The notes under the pieces were generated by a model. The model was not told the DNA's origin and searched no databases. It saw only the letters and a list, made by a program, of their open reading frames with translations. Shown here in pieces: positions 13,201-22,215 of a stretch of 64,000 nucleotides of DNA. Source of the DNA: Pratylenchus scribneri (Eukaryota > Nematoda > Chromadorea > Rhabditida > Pratylenchidae); NCBI GenBank assembly GCA_030063045.1, contig JAQSEB010000104.1, positions 186,001 through 250,000 of the forward strand, in the 5' to 3' direction. A program made the translations under genes and the position numbers. Position 1 is the first letter of the stretch, and every line of letters starts with the position of its first letter.

Positions 13201-15723
13201 TGAATACAATTTACATGATTGGAAAAATTATAATCTGGATTTTGAAAATATTAAATATAATTGGAAGGGCAAAAATAAACTTTATACTTTGGACAGCAAG
13301 AAAAATTAGAAAATTGAAAAAGAAAAGTAGAAAGGTTGATTTGATGGATGAATTGGCAAGGGAAGTAGTACCCGTTGAAGAGGAATTGGAGAGTTGGGCA
13401 TCAAAGGTTAGCCCACTCAATCCAACAAATCGTAGTCCAGTTGGCACAAAATATGCAATGTTTGCAATAATTTTGTTTTTGTTATTATTTGGAAATGCCA
13501 CTGGGCTCACAACATTATCAGCAAATGAAGAAAATTGTATAATTAAGAAAAATGGCGAAAGAGACTGTCTGTTTGACCATGTTTTGGAAATATCCCTCAC
13601 AGCGGAGGAGCAAGAAATTCAAATAATGATGACTGATAATAGGGGAAAAATTGCCGGAGGAATTCAATTGAACGTTCCTCGAGTGGATTTGATTTGTCCA
13701 AAAAATTGGAAATTTTTTTCACGGACAGTGAATATTGAGGTAACTTCGGCAAAAAGTTGCGACGATGCCGGGAGTTGCAAAAATCAGAAATGTTCAAAAC
13801 TGAAATTGGATGAAAAAATCAAAGAATTAAAAGTTGGAAATGATTATCCCGGAATAACACAATGCATGGAAACACCGGGCGGATGGGGCGTTGGATGCTT
13901 TTATTTCACCCCCGCTTGTTTATTTTATCGAATTTTTATGACCCCAGCCGAAAGTGAAATTTTAGAAGTTTTTAATTGTCCCACAATTTGGGAACGATTA
14001 ATAAAAGTAAATGTGTCGATTATAAAAAATGGAGAGCAAAATGCAACTAAATTAATTGAATTGGCACCAGGAGAAAAGCAAAATTTCAAGGAATTGGAAA
14101 TTACAGCCAAAGAAATTTCTGTGCCAAATATTCCACTGCTGGCCACAACATTTGTGACGGACGGAAAGCGTTGTGCAACATTGGATTTGGAAATGGAAAA
14201 TAATTTGAAAAAATTAAAATGTAAAAGCAAAAAAGAGGCGATGGAATTTGCAAATTGCACAGTTGATGTTCAAAGCTGCAATTGCCATCCAGCCGATGGC
14301 ACAGTAAAATGCCTTTGCCCGGAGGTGTCCTCAGGAGGACAAATTTTTAAGGAGGACAATGTCCTTCCATTCAATCATAATGGTTTGATGATAAAAAATG
14401 AAAATGGAAAGGTAGTGGCATCCCCCGACTTTACTTCCGCCACTTTACAGTTGAAAATATCTGGAATGAAATTGAAAACGGAAGTGGAAATGAACACATG
14501 CAAAATAAGTAATGTAAATTTAACGGGCTGCTATGAATGCGAAAAAGGCGCGCAGTTGGATATAATTTGTGAAACGGACTTTGGAAAGTCATTGGCAAAT
14601 ATTGTGTGCCCATCGGCAAAGTTATTAACCACATGTTCCCCAAAAGGGACAAAAAAGATCCATTCGGTCCATTTTTCGGCTGCCCAAATCGATGAGGAAT
14701 GCGAAGTTTTCTGTGGAAGCACTTCAACGAAATTTGAATTGAAAGGAACATTGGCCTTCCCCGAAATGAAGGATGAAAGTGAATGGAAAATGGCCGTTGG
14801 GCCAGTGAATTTGATTAATGAATTTAAAGGCTTTGATTTTAAAAATTTATTGAAATATTTATTGGATCCAAAACAATTGATAATCTGGTTGGCAACGATT
14901 TTGGCAATGTTTGCAATCTTCTATTGCTCAGCGCCAATTCTTCTTCGGTTGCTTCTTCGGTTGCTGATGACACCTTTCGTCCCCCGGAGTGTCGTGACCG
15001 ATGTTCATTCAAAGATTGTTTGATGATTGATATTTACATTTTTGGATACATTTAATTCACATTTATTAATTTTGTCCTTTCCATTTACATTTGATTTCCA
15101 TCCCAATTCCCCAATTTGCTTTGTCATTGGCCAAAACCAACGCCTTTTGTGCTCGTTTTTGGCCCCCAAAAGCTTTGTCATTGTAGTTTTATTTAATGTT
15201 TGGCTTGTTCCCCCATTACCACCATTCCCACTGATCATTCACAAAAAAGTAAAGAATTCATTCACAAATAAATTGCTTGGATAAAATATAATTTTATTGG
15301 ACTCAGTAAAAAGAGTAATTTGGATTATTGTTGAGTCAATTGGGATTCAACAATATCCGCCTTTTTCATTAGAACATTTTACGGAAATTATAACAATTGA
15401 AGAATTCATGGAATAGATGGAAAAAAGGCAGACGAGACGAATGACATTTTTTTATTGCATTCTTTGGTCAAGTCATTTTGGCCAAAAGAGGGCATTTTTG
15501 GATGTTCTTTTAATTAAAAAATTCCCGTGACTTTTTTTGGTGAATTTAGCACAAAAAGAGGGAGAATTGGACAAATGGAATTAGATCAAATAAAAGCAAA
15601 ACTCACATTAACAGTTTCATAGCAAGCCAACCCAACGACAGCCGGGATTTGGGCGCTGAATGAGGAAATGATGGAAAGTGCGAGCACAAGTGCCAACAAA
15701 TTTCGATTCAAATTTGAGGGCAT
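4273..15723 (-). CDS. Secreted LU (Ly-6/uPAR-like) domain protein, split by an LTR element in intron 1
   Basis: Model: exons 15607-15723, 4631-4822 and 4273-4425, giving 153 aa. Exon 1 encodes a signal peptide (start MPSNLNRN, hydrophobic core LLALVLALSII) and the first Cys (ACYETVN). Exon 2 carries Cys53 and Cys100. Exon 3 carries the motif CVCNYDLCN (Cys125, 127, 132), the hallmark C-terminus of LU/three-finger domains. Both junctions are in phase 0 with gtgagt/gtgggc donors and ttccag/tttcag acceptors. The family is usually a small disulfide-bonded extracellular module, secreted or GPI-anchored; no GPI tail is seen here, so secretion is likelier. An in-frame upstream ATG at 15936 would add 71 residues before the signal peptide, so 15723 is preferred. 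Intron 1 is 10,784 nt, of which all but about 360 is the BEL element and its target duplication. The partner is unknown. Confidence 0.82.
4935..5297 (+). repeat. 5' LTR of the BEL/Pao element
   Basis: 363 bp, TG...CA ends, identical by eye to 14990-15352. Near its 3' end it holds an A/T-rich stretch with AATAAA (about 5210) and a TATA-like run (about 5228-5240), plausible polyadenylation and promoter elements. Confidence 0.96.
5301..5318 (+). promoter_or_regulatory. Candidate primer binding site
   Basis: TGGTGCCACGACC starts three bases after the 5' LTR. TGG complements the CCA end of a tRNA, as expected for minus-strand priming. I cannot name the tRNA without its 3' sequence from this genome. 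Confidence 0.6.
5446..5826 (+). other. R/P/Q-rich open frame in the BEL leader, no ATG
   Basis: The region between the PBS and the Gag start has a 127-codon open frame that is strongly Arg-rich, then Pro/Gln-rich. It has no ATG and lies in a different frame from Gag. A second overlapping frame (5552-5989) is also Gln/Arg-rich, so part of this is composition (many CA-rich codons). It could be the remnant of a leader exon, a product of splicing or non-AUG initiation, or noncoding packaging RNA. I do not claim it is translated. Confidence 0.3.
5898..15023 (+). CDS. BEL/Pao Gag-Pol-Env polyprotein, 3,041 aa, uninterrupted
   Basis: Start chosen at the first in-frame ATG (5898); a stop lies at 5886. 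Domains by residue: Gag DUF1759-like about 145-290; zinc knuckles at 370, 401 and 420 (one CX2CX3HX4C, two CX2CX4HX4C); aspartyl protease DSG 518-520; RT with motif-A Asp835 and active-site box YADN 913-916 (second Asp replaced by Asn); RNase H Asp1079, Glu1123, Asp1153, Asp1199; integrase HH-CC then Asp1447, Asp1510, Glu1551. Next come an acidic linker, a Cys-rich cluster near 1850-1880, another CX2CX3HX4C at 1967-1979 and a coiled coil. The Env-like part has a signal/TM near 2090-2112, a Cys-rich first ectodomain, membrane segments 2424-2455 and 2518-2536, a second Cys-rich ectodomain with a fusion-loop-like Gly/Trp/Cys motif at about 2660, and a last TM near 2995-3020. This layout resembles phlebovirus Gn-Gc. 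The stop codon is inside the 3' LTR. Confidence 0.93.
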   Translation: MADVLQITIKSLRDRLQGLIMDTNEIDFAIDAGEGDKVKKANELKEKCIEQREKIKNSLKDLDEQNTNYGKFLANLKGEIREAELAIYRGLATGDSGFLTVMNKGRGVMDVLNKNERFFDKIIPAQNEVFEMSRMAFRENLNVKLPEIKLPEFSGDLKSWSSFFEEFSAAVDDQDIPEKRKMQYLKSALKGEPLEIVEAYPLEAKNYQTVLKLLKKQFGDTQNIKNSLHSALRKLKKANNFMPEIKKTHREIRAILNQLENAGENIENAQLIFEVESKYPQNILRKIYERKKATLDLGTKGILEFLDDYLKLEEDIYRVHREFDFGNEKYEKKYGKFEKSDEYNGFKKGQWKGPNKYENKTMANMQKRNCKFCGDEHWEDKCPKYRTNDERLAKAKELKICLKCLGKGHISKECKKNVKCFTCKKDGHNSAFCRQKAKKVADEKKNYKEHNKIKNEKMCMATEINEENENKSLENVLMNNLIGKKRKEKDITLMQVTVARIRNPYAMGQKSEAAIFLDSGCEISLILNVLAKKLDLHIIGEKQFRGSGLFNKTIIIHSPIYIFQIMSKNNEAINIVARGVEKRQMVERLKMADPKTFKHFLKDEITSEENILEVMPEILIGSDFYSEILGLPKTKSGFSILETKIGKILTGRSHIWKTETEPILCQMIEQEKFWEIEEYGISEPKQLENDIFAHNHFLNTVKRDADGRYVIEWPIKNPPEKISNNFWICLKRLQGVWNKLNKNGLLEKYCAPFNEQIEKGIVEKCNDDNGIIMYTPHHAVINEEKKKIRPVFDFSCKTAEGISVNDFILRGRVMLADICGMILRFRNFPIAIFCDVKSAFHQIKVKENQRNLARFLWFKDPKKPPSLNNIEEMRFTCMPFGIIAAPSLLGEVTDYHLANYGTEFAEKLRKGIYADNPGFGATNTTEAIEKCHEIIKIFDEAKMKLHEFVSNDKLVMEKFGDKERKNPIKILGIGWDLEKDAIIIEIKEIKNEIKWTKRKVAKGTAKTFDPPGLTIPANLPRKLFFQGLWKENKYGWDDQIEEEDLAKWNEIILDCGKFIIRRRAVKNPKSEMDLHIFVDASAKAYASVAYIVEKDNKIVNSSIVYAKGRLAPIKSKLTIPRLELMAAVSGCKMLEFIKKEMDLKIGNYYIWSDSKVVLSWILISNVDKLPKFVKNRVLELRKDMKIKWKYVPTDVNPADLASRGCSCAELKANSIWWEGPKFLKFDEIEWPKAPELIKNEKEWDKKLEEINMHMLVNEIIDIKIRNEWPKLVNISVATCKAIKIFGQKIKYETEFMMDLQNTKNAIEIRKLAEILLISQDQYKYPPSEKEIQNLFMEKTKYGIWTCPGRLGNSGQKAQIFIAYESPLAEIICNEAHLRTLHSGLRQSLTELRKTFWIPLGRKKMKMTINKCLYCRKAKLEPIAFPKMPSLPEERAKISIPFTNCGMDYAGPFEVKNFKGEIMKIWIEIFTCMATRFTHLELIPDLTAKSCINALRRFIAEYGKPKYLISDNGTQYRLTYKVVNEIEKKMELEKIRWTFIPSVSPWFGGFYEAMVKIMKKALKAAVGRKFLFFEELRTILPEVKLVMNTRPLTYVYENVEESLEILRPIDLMFPKRNEKIIDLDNLEIDEFKLKETQRDELIKNWKNANDMLNYFCKKWEKEYLNELKERADRHRQKIAKKNYLPQIGEIVLVHQENAPKFSWNLGKIVELIKSKDGLIRAAKVKCKGKILTRAIVLLYPLELRAETHEKDEENKQNTKHPMKLRERKNVKNYKEYSDDEDLKFGAFVLDNPPSDSDEEIWVINETNEDNSVQEENPQHECIYCAQMREEVAISSTEDEEEIFSESESGVYWCTCPCGLGSGKSTPCECRCKETSHCLCKSQKRKKRNKNCKEMLEKIKKDSDDEPEPEPIELGSENLEEVVMCPLVFERSRPRQNAPDEYLEEGVFDISRQRPNAQASRKQKPRRMCLFCGEWHFERECRKFSANEKIEFCVKKVGESDEKINNLKQLLENNNKELTAVKLEFMNVVEEIKKLENKLAKVEEEAGSAKWGMLRMQNELFSKESGLSDGDEYPRPKNKQKYKKNSPKKSKSSTVLAVTSAILMIIFFLFNPIGASPCAKNENNLKFRHMDECVSGGLIINEREDGSLCWAKIECNGTHLRREFTAKGYCGPKCECPPWTDQCTFFDGPAVQNSTKKNEKTMEILKNLKPNYCSLEATEECNKIANLKEFNQIELFDGEKFLVKEINLEIEDVNKDGFECIGEGLATGSPKYCAEHTCSEKGTKFCYFPRKELSFLLTPDGRIPIKAWGKAKLKFFDFKMKKVECPCQLECTKEGVQLKSEIKLGGIEICSGECFYIAHPEKIENITMPQEKIISGFEATAKIFKEGEMIKEMGIKCKARDICEIITCRFCLNYLKNPHCFPELAMFLFGIVFYLAMNTIYMIGKIIIWILKILNIIGRAKINFILWTARKIRKLKKKSRKVDLMDELAREVVPVEEELESWASKVSPLNPTNRSPVGTKYAMFAIILFLLLFGNATGLTTLSANEENCIIKKNGERDCLFDHVLEISLTAEEQEIQIMMTDNRGKIAGGIQLNVPRVDLICPKNWKFFSRTVNIEVTSAKSCDDAGSCKNQKCSKLKLDEKIKELKVGNDYPGITQCMETPGGWGVGCFYFTPACLFYRIFMTPAESEILEVFNCPTIWERLIKVNVSIIKNGEQNATKLIELAPGEKQNFKELEITAKEISVPNIPLLATTFVTDGKRCATLDLEMENNLKKLKCKSKKEAMEFANCTVDVQSCNCHPADGTVKCLCPEVSSGGQIFKEDNVLPFNHNGLMIKNENGKVVASPDFTSATLQLKISGMKLKTEVEMNTCKISNVNLTGCYECEKGAQLDIICETDFGKSLANIVCPSAKLLTTCSPKGTKKIHSVHFSAAQIDEECEVFCGSTSTKFELKGTLAFPEMKDESEWKMAVGPVNLINEFKGFDFKNLLKYLLDPKQLIIWLATILAMFAIFYCSAPILLRLLLRLLMTPFVPRSVVTDVHSKIV
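14990..15352 (+). repeat. 3' LTR of the BEL/Pao element
   Basis: Identical to the 5' LTR by reading. The polyprotein ORF runs 34 bases into it. The bases just upstream (about 14970-14989) are pyrimidine- and C-rich with only GGAG at the junction, not a normal polypurine tract. Confidence 0.96.
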
Positions 15724-18700
15724 CGACCGATGATTGTGATGATGATTGGAAGATTGGATATTGTGCTGATTATTTTCGGCCTGATCCCTTCCATTGGATG
15801 GCCGCCGGGCGAGAATGGTCGATTCGGCTGTGAAAAGTGCGCAAATTTGTTGGACTGGTTGATCCTTGAAGGTCATGATGGAAGGCAAATGAAAATTTGA
15901 ATTTGAACTGTTTTTATTTATTTTTGAAGTTTCCAATAGGAGGAAATTTGTTTGAAGCGATGAAAAATATTCGTTGAATTTATATCTTTAAAAGGAGGGA
16001 GGGAATATTGACAAATAAAAATAGGAAGAAAAATAAGTTGCGAAAAAAGTGGCCTCAAGGACAAATTGGCCGATTGGTTTTGGTCAATGATAAATGAATG
16101 AATGGAATATTCGGGGAATAAATCAGCTGCGAAAGGGCGAAAAATTGCAGTTGGCCAAGGACACGAAGGTCGTGTGAAATAAATATTAAAAAAGGGAAAC
16201 TTGAATTTGAGAAAAGGAATGCGCGCATTTTTGGCGAGGTCAAAATTGTCGGAAATGATGAATTGGTGTTGGCAGAATTGGTTGGGCCAAAGATCGAAAA
16301 ACTTTTTAATGCCCCGGGGTATTTTTAAATTTATTTTTAATTTATTTTATTATCAAATTCATGTATAGAAATGCCCTCAAGAATGAATAAATTTGCACTG
16401 ACTGACTGAGTAAAATGGGGCATCGAGAGGAAAATGAGGGGGCCGGGCAATGGCAAATGGCCTCGAATGGCTCTTTAAATGCTGTCGCGCATTGGAAAAA
16501 GGGGGAGGAGAAGGAAATGAAGGGGTGGGCTTGGGCTATAGGAGGGATGCACATTATGGCCTGCGGGGTGACGGATGGAAATGGGCGGAGTCAAATTGAT
16601 GAAGGAGCAACGGGCAATGGATGGTCGAGAATGGGGGAATCGGGAATGACTTGACATTGTAGAATGGTGCCAATGCCCAAAATGATGCAATTGGAAATTT
16701 TGGGGATGGGCCACAAATGTGACCAAAAGCCAAAAATTGAATGACTGACCAAAAGGGGAAAAAGGTCAATTTCCAAATGAAGGTTGACGCCCAATTTCCC
16801 AGCGGCAATTTCTCATTCATCTCCAAAAATATGCCCTAAAGGCACTATTTTTAGCTTGAAATGGAAAAGCGGCTGGCACAGACCTTCCAAAAGAGGAATT
16901 GCCTAAAATGGGCCATCTCCATCCATTTTGATACCTCCCCCCACGCCTTCCTCCCATCCCCAAAAAGGGTCACATTTACGTGGCCAATGGGAAAAGGTGA
17001 AAGAACAAACATTGACATTGTGAGGAGGAATTCTTGGAAGTCATAAATGTGGGAAGTGGATGAGAATGAATGTGGCCAAGGGATGAAGGGAAATGAAGGA
17101 TGAATAATTAGTTTGGTCGGCATTTTAGTCACAAAAAAGAAGGAATGATGCACCTGCCCTCTTTGCGCATTTCCCCAATTTGACTAAACTTCAATTTTTG
17201 ACGCCAAAATGGTGAGAATTGCATTTTTAGATTTCGGCGTAATAAAAAACTAATATTAACATTGGCGCAGATGTTTTGAATATGGAAATGGTTGGATTAA
17301 TAATAGTTGAATTTATGGGGGAGGAGGGTGGGAAATTGGTCCAAATTGAATTAAAATAAATATTTTTTTAAACAAATATTTTGTCTCGAATTTTGAATTG
17401 GCCCCCGCATTTCAATTTAAAAGGTGAACCGCCGCCCCCTTTTAATTCTCACACATTTTGGTGACGACAATGTCCATCAGCCGAATTGATGATGCCCAAA
17501 AGCGAAGTTGGCTTTGATGGGCCTTCTCTTCCACTCCAACGGGTTTGTACATATTCTCCATACCAATGTACGAATGAATGGATGAATGGCATTGGAAAAT
17601 GGTGTAAAATGGTCAAAATGGGCATTTTGTGAATGTATGGGATGGGATGGACCAGTCTGGGACAAATTGCAATGAGGGGAAATATGGGCATTCGGCAAGG
17701 GCTAATGAGCTCGATGAGCCCACATTCAATGTGGTCGATGGATGCATTACAAAAATGTGCATATAGAGAAGGGACAACGATTTTATGGTTGGCCAAATTT
17801 TTGGTGACGATTTTCCTGCGAAAAGGTTATCAAAAAATGAAGGAAAGGCTCATTAGGGAAATAATGAAAAAGTCATCAAAGGCAAAATTGGCAAAAAATG
17901 ATACTGTGAATAAAAAATAAAGGGTAAATGAATTCAAACTTATTTAGAAGAAAATGGAACATTTGAAGTTAATTTATGTCAAATGGCAAAGTACATAAAT
18001 GCGAAATGGATGAGAATTCAAAGAAATGAATGAATGAATTATTGCATCAAAAAATGAGTAATAAAAATGGAAAAAAAAACTAATTAATGTGAATTGAATT
18101 GAATATGATTGGCCAAAATGATGCAAACAATACTCCCTCCCTTTATAATATTCCAATTTTATTCAAATAAATTTGCCTCGATTGCGCATATAATAAATAT
18201 ATTTAAGCGTGGAACAAATTAGATTAATTGAATTTGATTGCCCTTCGGGGCAATTGTTTGATATTTTAGCACAAAATTTAATTTAAAAAGGGCACTTTTT
18301 GATGACCAAAAATGGATAAAAAATGAGTAAAAATATTCCAGAATTATTCATTCAAATTATTATTCAAGAATGGAATTTTGTTTTGAATTTATTCAAAAAA
18401 CACTATTTTCAAGGTCGAAGACTATTTTATTAATATTTTGTTAAAATGTATATATGAATTTGAAGAGGAAGAGAGGATTTGCGTGGATTTGGCCATAATT
18501 CCCGGAATGCGCAAAAAACACTGAAAAAAATGGGGGAAAATGGCCACCCAAAATATGGGGAAGGGGGAAATGTGTAATTATGCTAATTTTGGTTGGATTT
18601 TGGGGGCATTTTGGCAGATCAGATTATCCCAAAACGGGAAATACCAATGTGGAAAGCGCATCTTATAGGCCAATTTTTGTTAAAAAATGTTTTTTTTCAT

Positions 18701-20937
18701 AAAAAATAATTTAAAAATTTGTCTGCATTTTTTTTTTGAAAATTAGCAACCAAAAATTTTTTGTCCCCATTTTTCTCAAATTTATTTTTAATTGCCGGAG
18801 GGTCATTTTGGCTCAATTATCGTTGGGTCATATTCAAATATTTCCACTCCCTTTAAATAATTCCATAATCACCCAAAAGCGTCATAATTGCCCTCAATTT
18901 GCAATGAACATCCAATGCAACGGATTTTGAATGGAATTACTTTTTTTGCGTAAATATTTTTATTTTCTTTGCACTTTTTGCCATCATCAAATTATTATTT
19001 TCCTACTGTACAGTAAAAATAATTAGTGAAGGGAGGAATTAGGGCATCTTCATTAAACTTTTCCCTTCGCAATATCGTAATAATAATAAAATGATATTGG
19101 CCAACAAAATGTGAGCCCATTATTCCCATTTATTTTAGATTTATTCCCAAAAATGTTTGGGATGGGAATAATGGTGGCTTTGCGGGAAAAATCACAAAAA
19201 AGACAAATTTATTTAAAGGGTAGAAAAAATACAAAACACAAATTTTTTCCCTTTGTCGGAAAGGAAGGGTGGTTAAATTCCATTTCGGCAAAAATCCTTA
19301 GTTAGTTTATGCACTAAAAAATGATCGCCCATTTTCGCCATGAACAAACTAAATTTTGATTTTTGGATTTGAATGATTCATCTTTTAAAATATTCATTTT
19401 TCTTGATTAAAAATGAATATTATAATTTTGATGTTTTTCACAAAATGGGAAGGGAATTTTCGGCAGTATCTTGTTCCTTCCAATCCCCGGGAGGGAGGAT
19501 TATTTATTAGTTTCGCAAAAAATTGGAAAATGTCAAAAAATATTTGCGAAAGCTAAAAGTCAAATTGATACCCGCAAATGGAATCCATGGCATATTAATG
19601 AATGAATATGGAAGGTAATTAAAAATGAATAATTAAAAACAATTTTGGGTATATTCTCCATTTTATTTACAGTAATATTATTTTATTGTCATCTATCTTG
19701 TGTTTATGGCCAATTCATCATTTATTTTGCTGCAATTTAATGTAAAAAAAGTGCAAAATTAAATGAACGGGAAATGAAATTAGTCCTAAACTTCGAGGGA
19801 ATTTTTAATGAATTAAAATGACGAAAAATAGACCAAAATTTTGTTTATAATTTAAATTGCACTTTAATTAAAAATACCATTTTCCCTAAATTGGCCATTT
19901 CCCAAACACATTTGGCATTTAGAAAAATTTAAAAAATTCATTCACGAGTTTGTCTGGCAAAAAATGACGAAGAAAAGGTGAGAAATTGAAATGAAGTGGG
20001 TGGATTTGACGTAAAAATAATGAATTTTAAAAATATGAAATAAAAAATACCCACCAAACCGTCAATAATTTAAAAAAACAGATTAATTTTTAAAAATGAT
20101 AAAAATACAATTTAAAATGTATTTTTGGGCTGGCCCAATTCCAACAATTTTGTTGAAATTGGGATTTGGGACAATCCTCCCTTCCTACTACATTCACTCA
20201 TTTTTGTATTTTTATTATGTTCATCGCGTGCCACCAAATAAAAGGATAATTTTGGATGTTTTCGACAAAAACATTCGCAACAATTTTTGTGTTCATTCAA
20301 TTAGAAAAGAAGACGAGAATATATTTTTCAATTATTTTGATTATTTTGTACTATTATCAAACAAAAAATGTACAAAAATAAGAATATTTAAATGAAGGAA
20401 AAAAGGAAAATCTAATAGAATTTGAATTAAAAAATGAATAATTTTAGAATTATTAACCTAATTAATTAATCACAAATTTTTTATATAAAAGTACAAAGAT
20501 ATTTTCCGGTTATTTTTGCAAATCAGCGAAAAACATCAAATAAAAATTGAGAAAAACAAACCAAAATGGATTTTTGTCCATTTTTTCATTAAACCTGTTT
20601 TTCCCCATCGGAGGAATGTCCATTTTTGGGGCAGTAAAATTACTTTGGCGAATTCGACCTTTAGGGTTTTTTTTAATATTCTTGAGTGAGTAATTATTCT
20701 TTTTATTTTGCTATTCAAAGTCCAAGGGCAAGGCCAATCGCCAATGATCAAAAATGAATTGGTTAAAATAAAAATGGGGAATTCCTTAAAAATTTATGGA
20801 GGAGAAGTGATGTCTGATCATTTAAAAAATATTTGGTAATATTTTATTGTAGAGAAGGGAAAAATGAACAAAATTATATGATATATAAATTAATCAAATA
20901 TAAAATGGAATACTTAATATTAATTTGCCCAAAACTA
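15724..20937. other. Gene-free stretch upstream of the LU-domain gene
   Basis: No exon chain could be built. Open frames of 60-116 codons are compositional (G/A-rich or its complement) and have no signal peptide, motif or matching splice junction. The part next to 15724 presumably holds the LU gene promoter. Confidence 0.5.
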
Positions 20938-22213
20938 CAGGGTGGCCGAAAAATCCGTTCCCACTTTTATTTTTATTTTATTGATTTTCATTCATTCGTG
21001 GGATTATTGAATTATAGTTCATTTTTTAGCCCAAACATTTTCCTATAATGGCTGATAAAAGAAATTCCGCTATTGCATTATTTAATTCGGGAATGGCGCC
21101 TTCAAAGATTGCAACCCAAGTTGGCCTCTCCAAAAGGGGTGTGAGCAAAATCATCAAAAAATTCCGGTAAAAAAAATTTCAAAGAAAAAGTCCAAATAAA
21201 TTGTATAGGGAATCTGGCACAATAGAGGACCTCAAAAGAAGCGGAAGACCCAAGTCAGTGAACACACCCAGAAACCGGAAAATCATCAAAATGCGAGTCA
21301 AGCGAAATTCAAGGATCTCAATGAGAAAAGTGGCCCGTGAAACCGGAATTGGAAGAACATCGGTTCGATGCATTGCAAAATCTGAACTTGGGATAAAGGC
21401 CTACAAGCTCCAAAAAGTTCAATTTCTGAATGATCAAAACAAAAGAATTAGAGTCCAAAGATGTCGACTCCTCCTTCAGCGGCACGCAGGTCCTGAGATT
21501 CTGTTTTCGGATGAAAAAATCTTCACCATCGAGGTGGCGCATAATCATCAAAATGACAGAATATGGACAACAAAACCTCCTCTTTCTGATAAGATTGTTT
21601 CCCATTCCCAACATCCCCAACAATTAATGGTTTGGGCCGGAATTTGCTCATCGGGTAAGACTCCGCTGGTTTTTGTGGATCCGGGGGTCAAAATCAACAA
21701 AAACTACTACCTTCAAGAAATTCTCCAGGGGGTTTTAGAACCTTGGGCCAGGACCCATTTCGGGAATAGGGAATGGATTTTTCAGCAAGACTCTGCCCCC
21801 GCCCATAAGGCCCGAGAAGTTCAGGAGTGGTGTCGGGACCATTTGCCTGGGTTCATTTCCACCGAAGAATGGCCTCCCTATTCCCCGGATCTGAACCCTA
21901 TGGATTATTCTGTATGGTCCATTTTGGAGGCCAGGGCCTGTGCTAAACCACATAAAAATTTGGAGTCATTACGACAGTCCCTTCTTAGGGAATGGGCGAA
22001 AATTCCGGTCCAAGAGCTGCGTGCCATTTGCGAAAATTTCCCCAAACGTTTACGTCTATGTATCAAAGCCAAGGGTGGCCATTTTGAATCAATTTAATTA
22101 TTGTTATACCCCTTTCTTTTGTCCATCATTTGATTGTATTTTAATCCATTTATCTTTATTTGTAATAAAGTTATGATAAAAAACAAGTGGGAACGGACTT
22201 TTCGGCCACCCTG
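20938..22213 (+). mobile_element. Tc1/mariner-type DNA transposon, DD37D, 1,276 bp
   Basis: Terminal inverted repeats of about 30 bp start CAGGGTGGCCGAAAA and differ at two positions (A/G at 16, T/G at 30). TA dinucleotides at 20936-20937 and 22214-22215 are the expected target duplication. One transposase gene fills the element. It looks structurally complete. Confidence 0.93.
21048..22097 (+). CDS. DD37D Tc1/mariner transposase, two exons, 335 aa
   Basis: Exons 21048-21166 and 21209-22097, joined by a 42-nt intron (gtaaaa...tatag). Splicing restores the frame F-R-E-S-G; without it the ORF stops after 40 codons. The N-terminus is a paired-like helix-turn-helix (residues 1-80, AT-hook-like GRPK). 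The catalytic triad is Asp141 (FSDEK), Asp234 (QQDSAPAH) and Asp272 (SPDLNPMD), with 37 residues between the last two. That is the DD37D spacing of maT-like elements rather than Tc1 (DD34E) or mariner (DD34D). No stop codon or frameshift is visible, so activity is possible. It cuts and pastes the element at TA sites. Confidence 0.9.
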
Positions 22214-22215
22214 TA

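Larger units (their letters stand above)
4935..15352 (+). mobile_element. BEL/Pao LTR retrotransposon with envelope-like gene, full length
   Basis: A complete 10,418-bp element: two 363-bp LTRs, a primer-binding-site candidate, one long ORF and a 5-bp target-site duplication (ATATC at 4930-4934 and 15353-15357). The LTRs begin TGTCGTG and end CAACA. The constant offset of 10,055 bp and base-by-base reading show no difference between them, implying a recent insertion. The domain order Gag (DUF1759-like), protease, RT, RNase H, integrase identifies BEL/Pao. A glycoprotein-like region follows integrase, the arrangement of nematode errantivirus-like BEL elements such as C. elegans Cer7. It lies antisense in intron 1 of the LU-domain gene. 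Confidence 0.95.
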
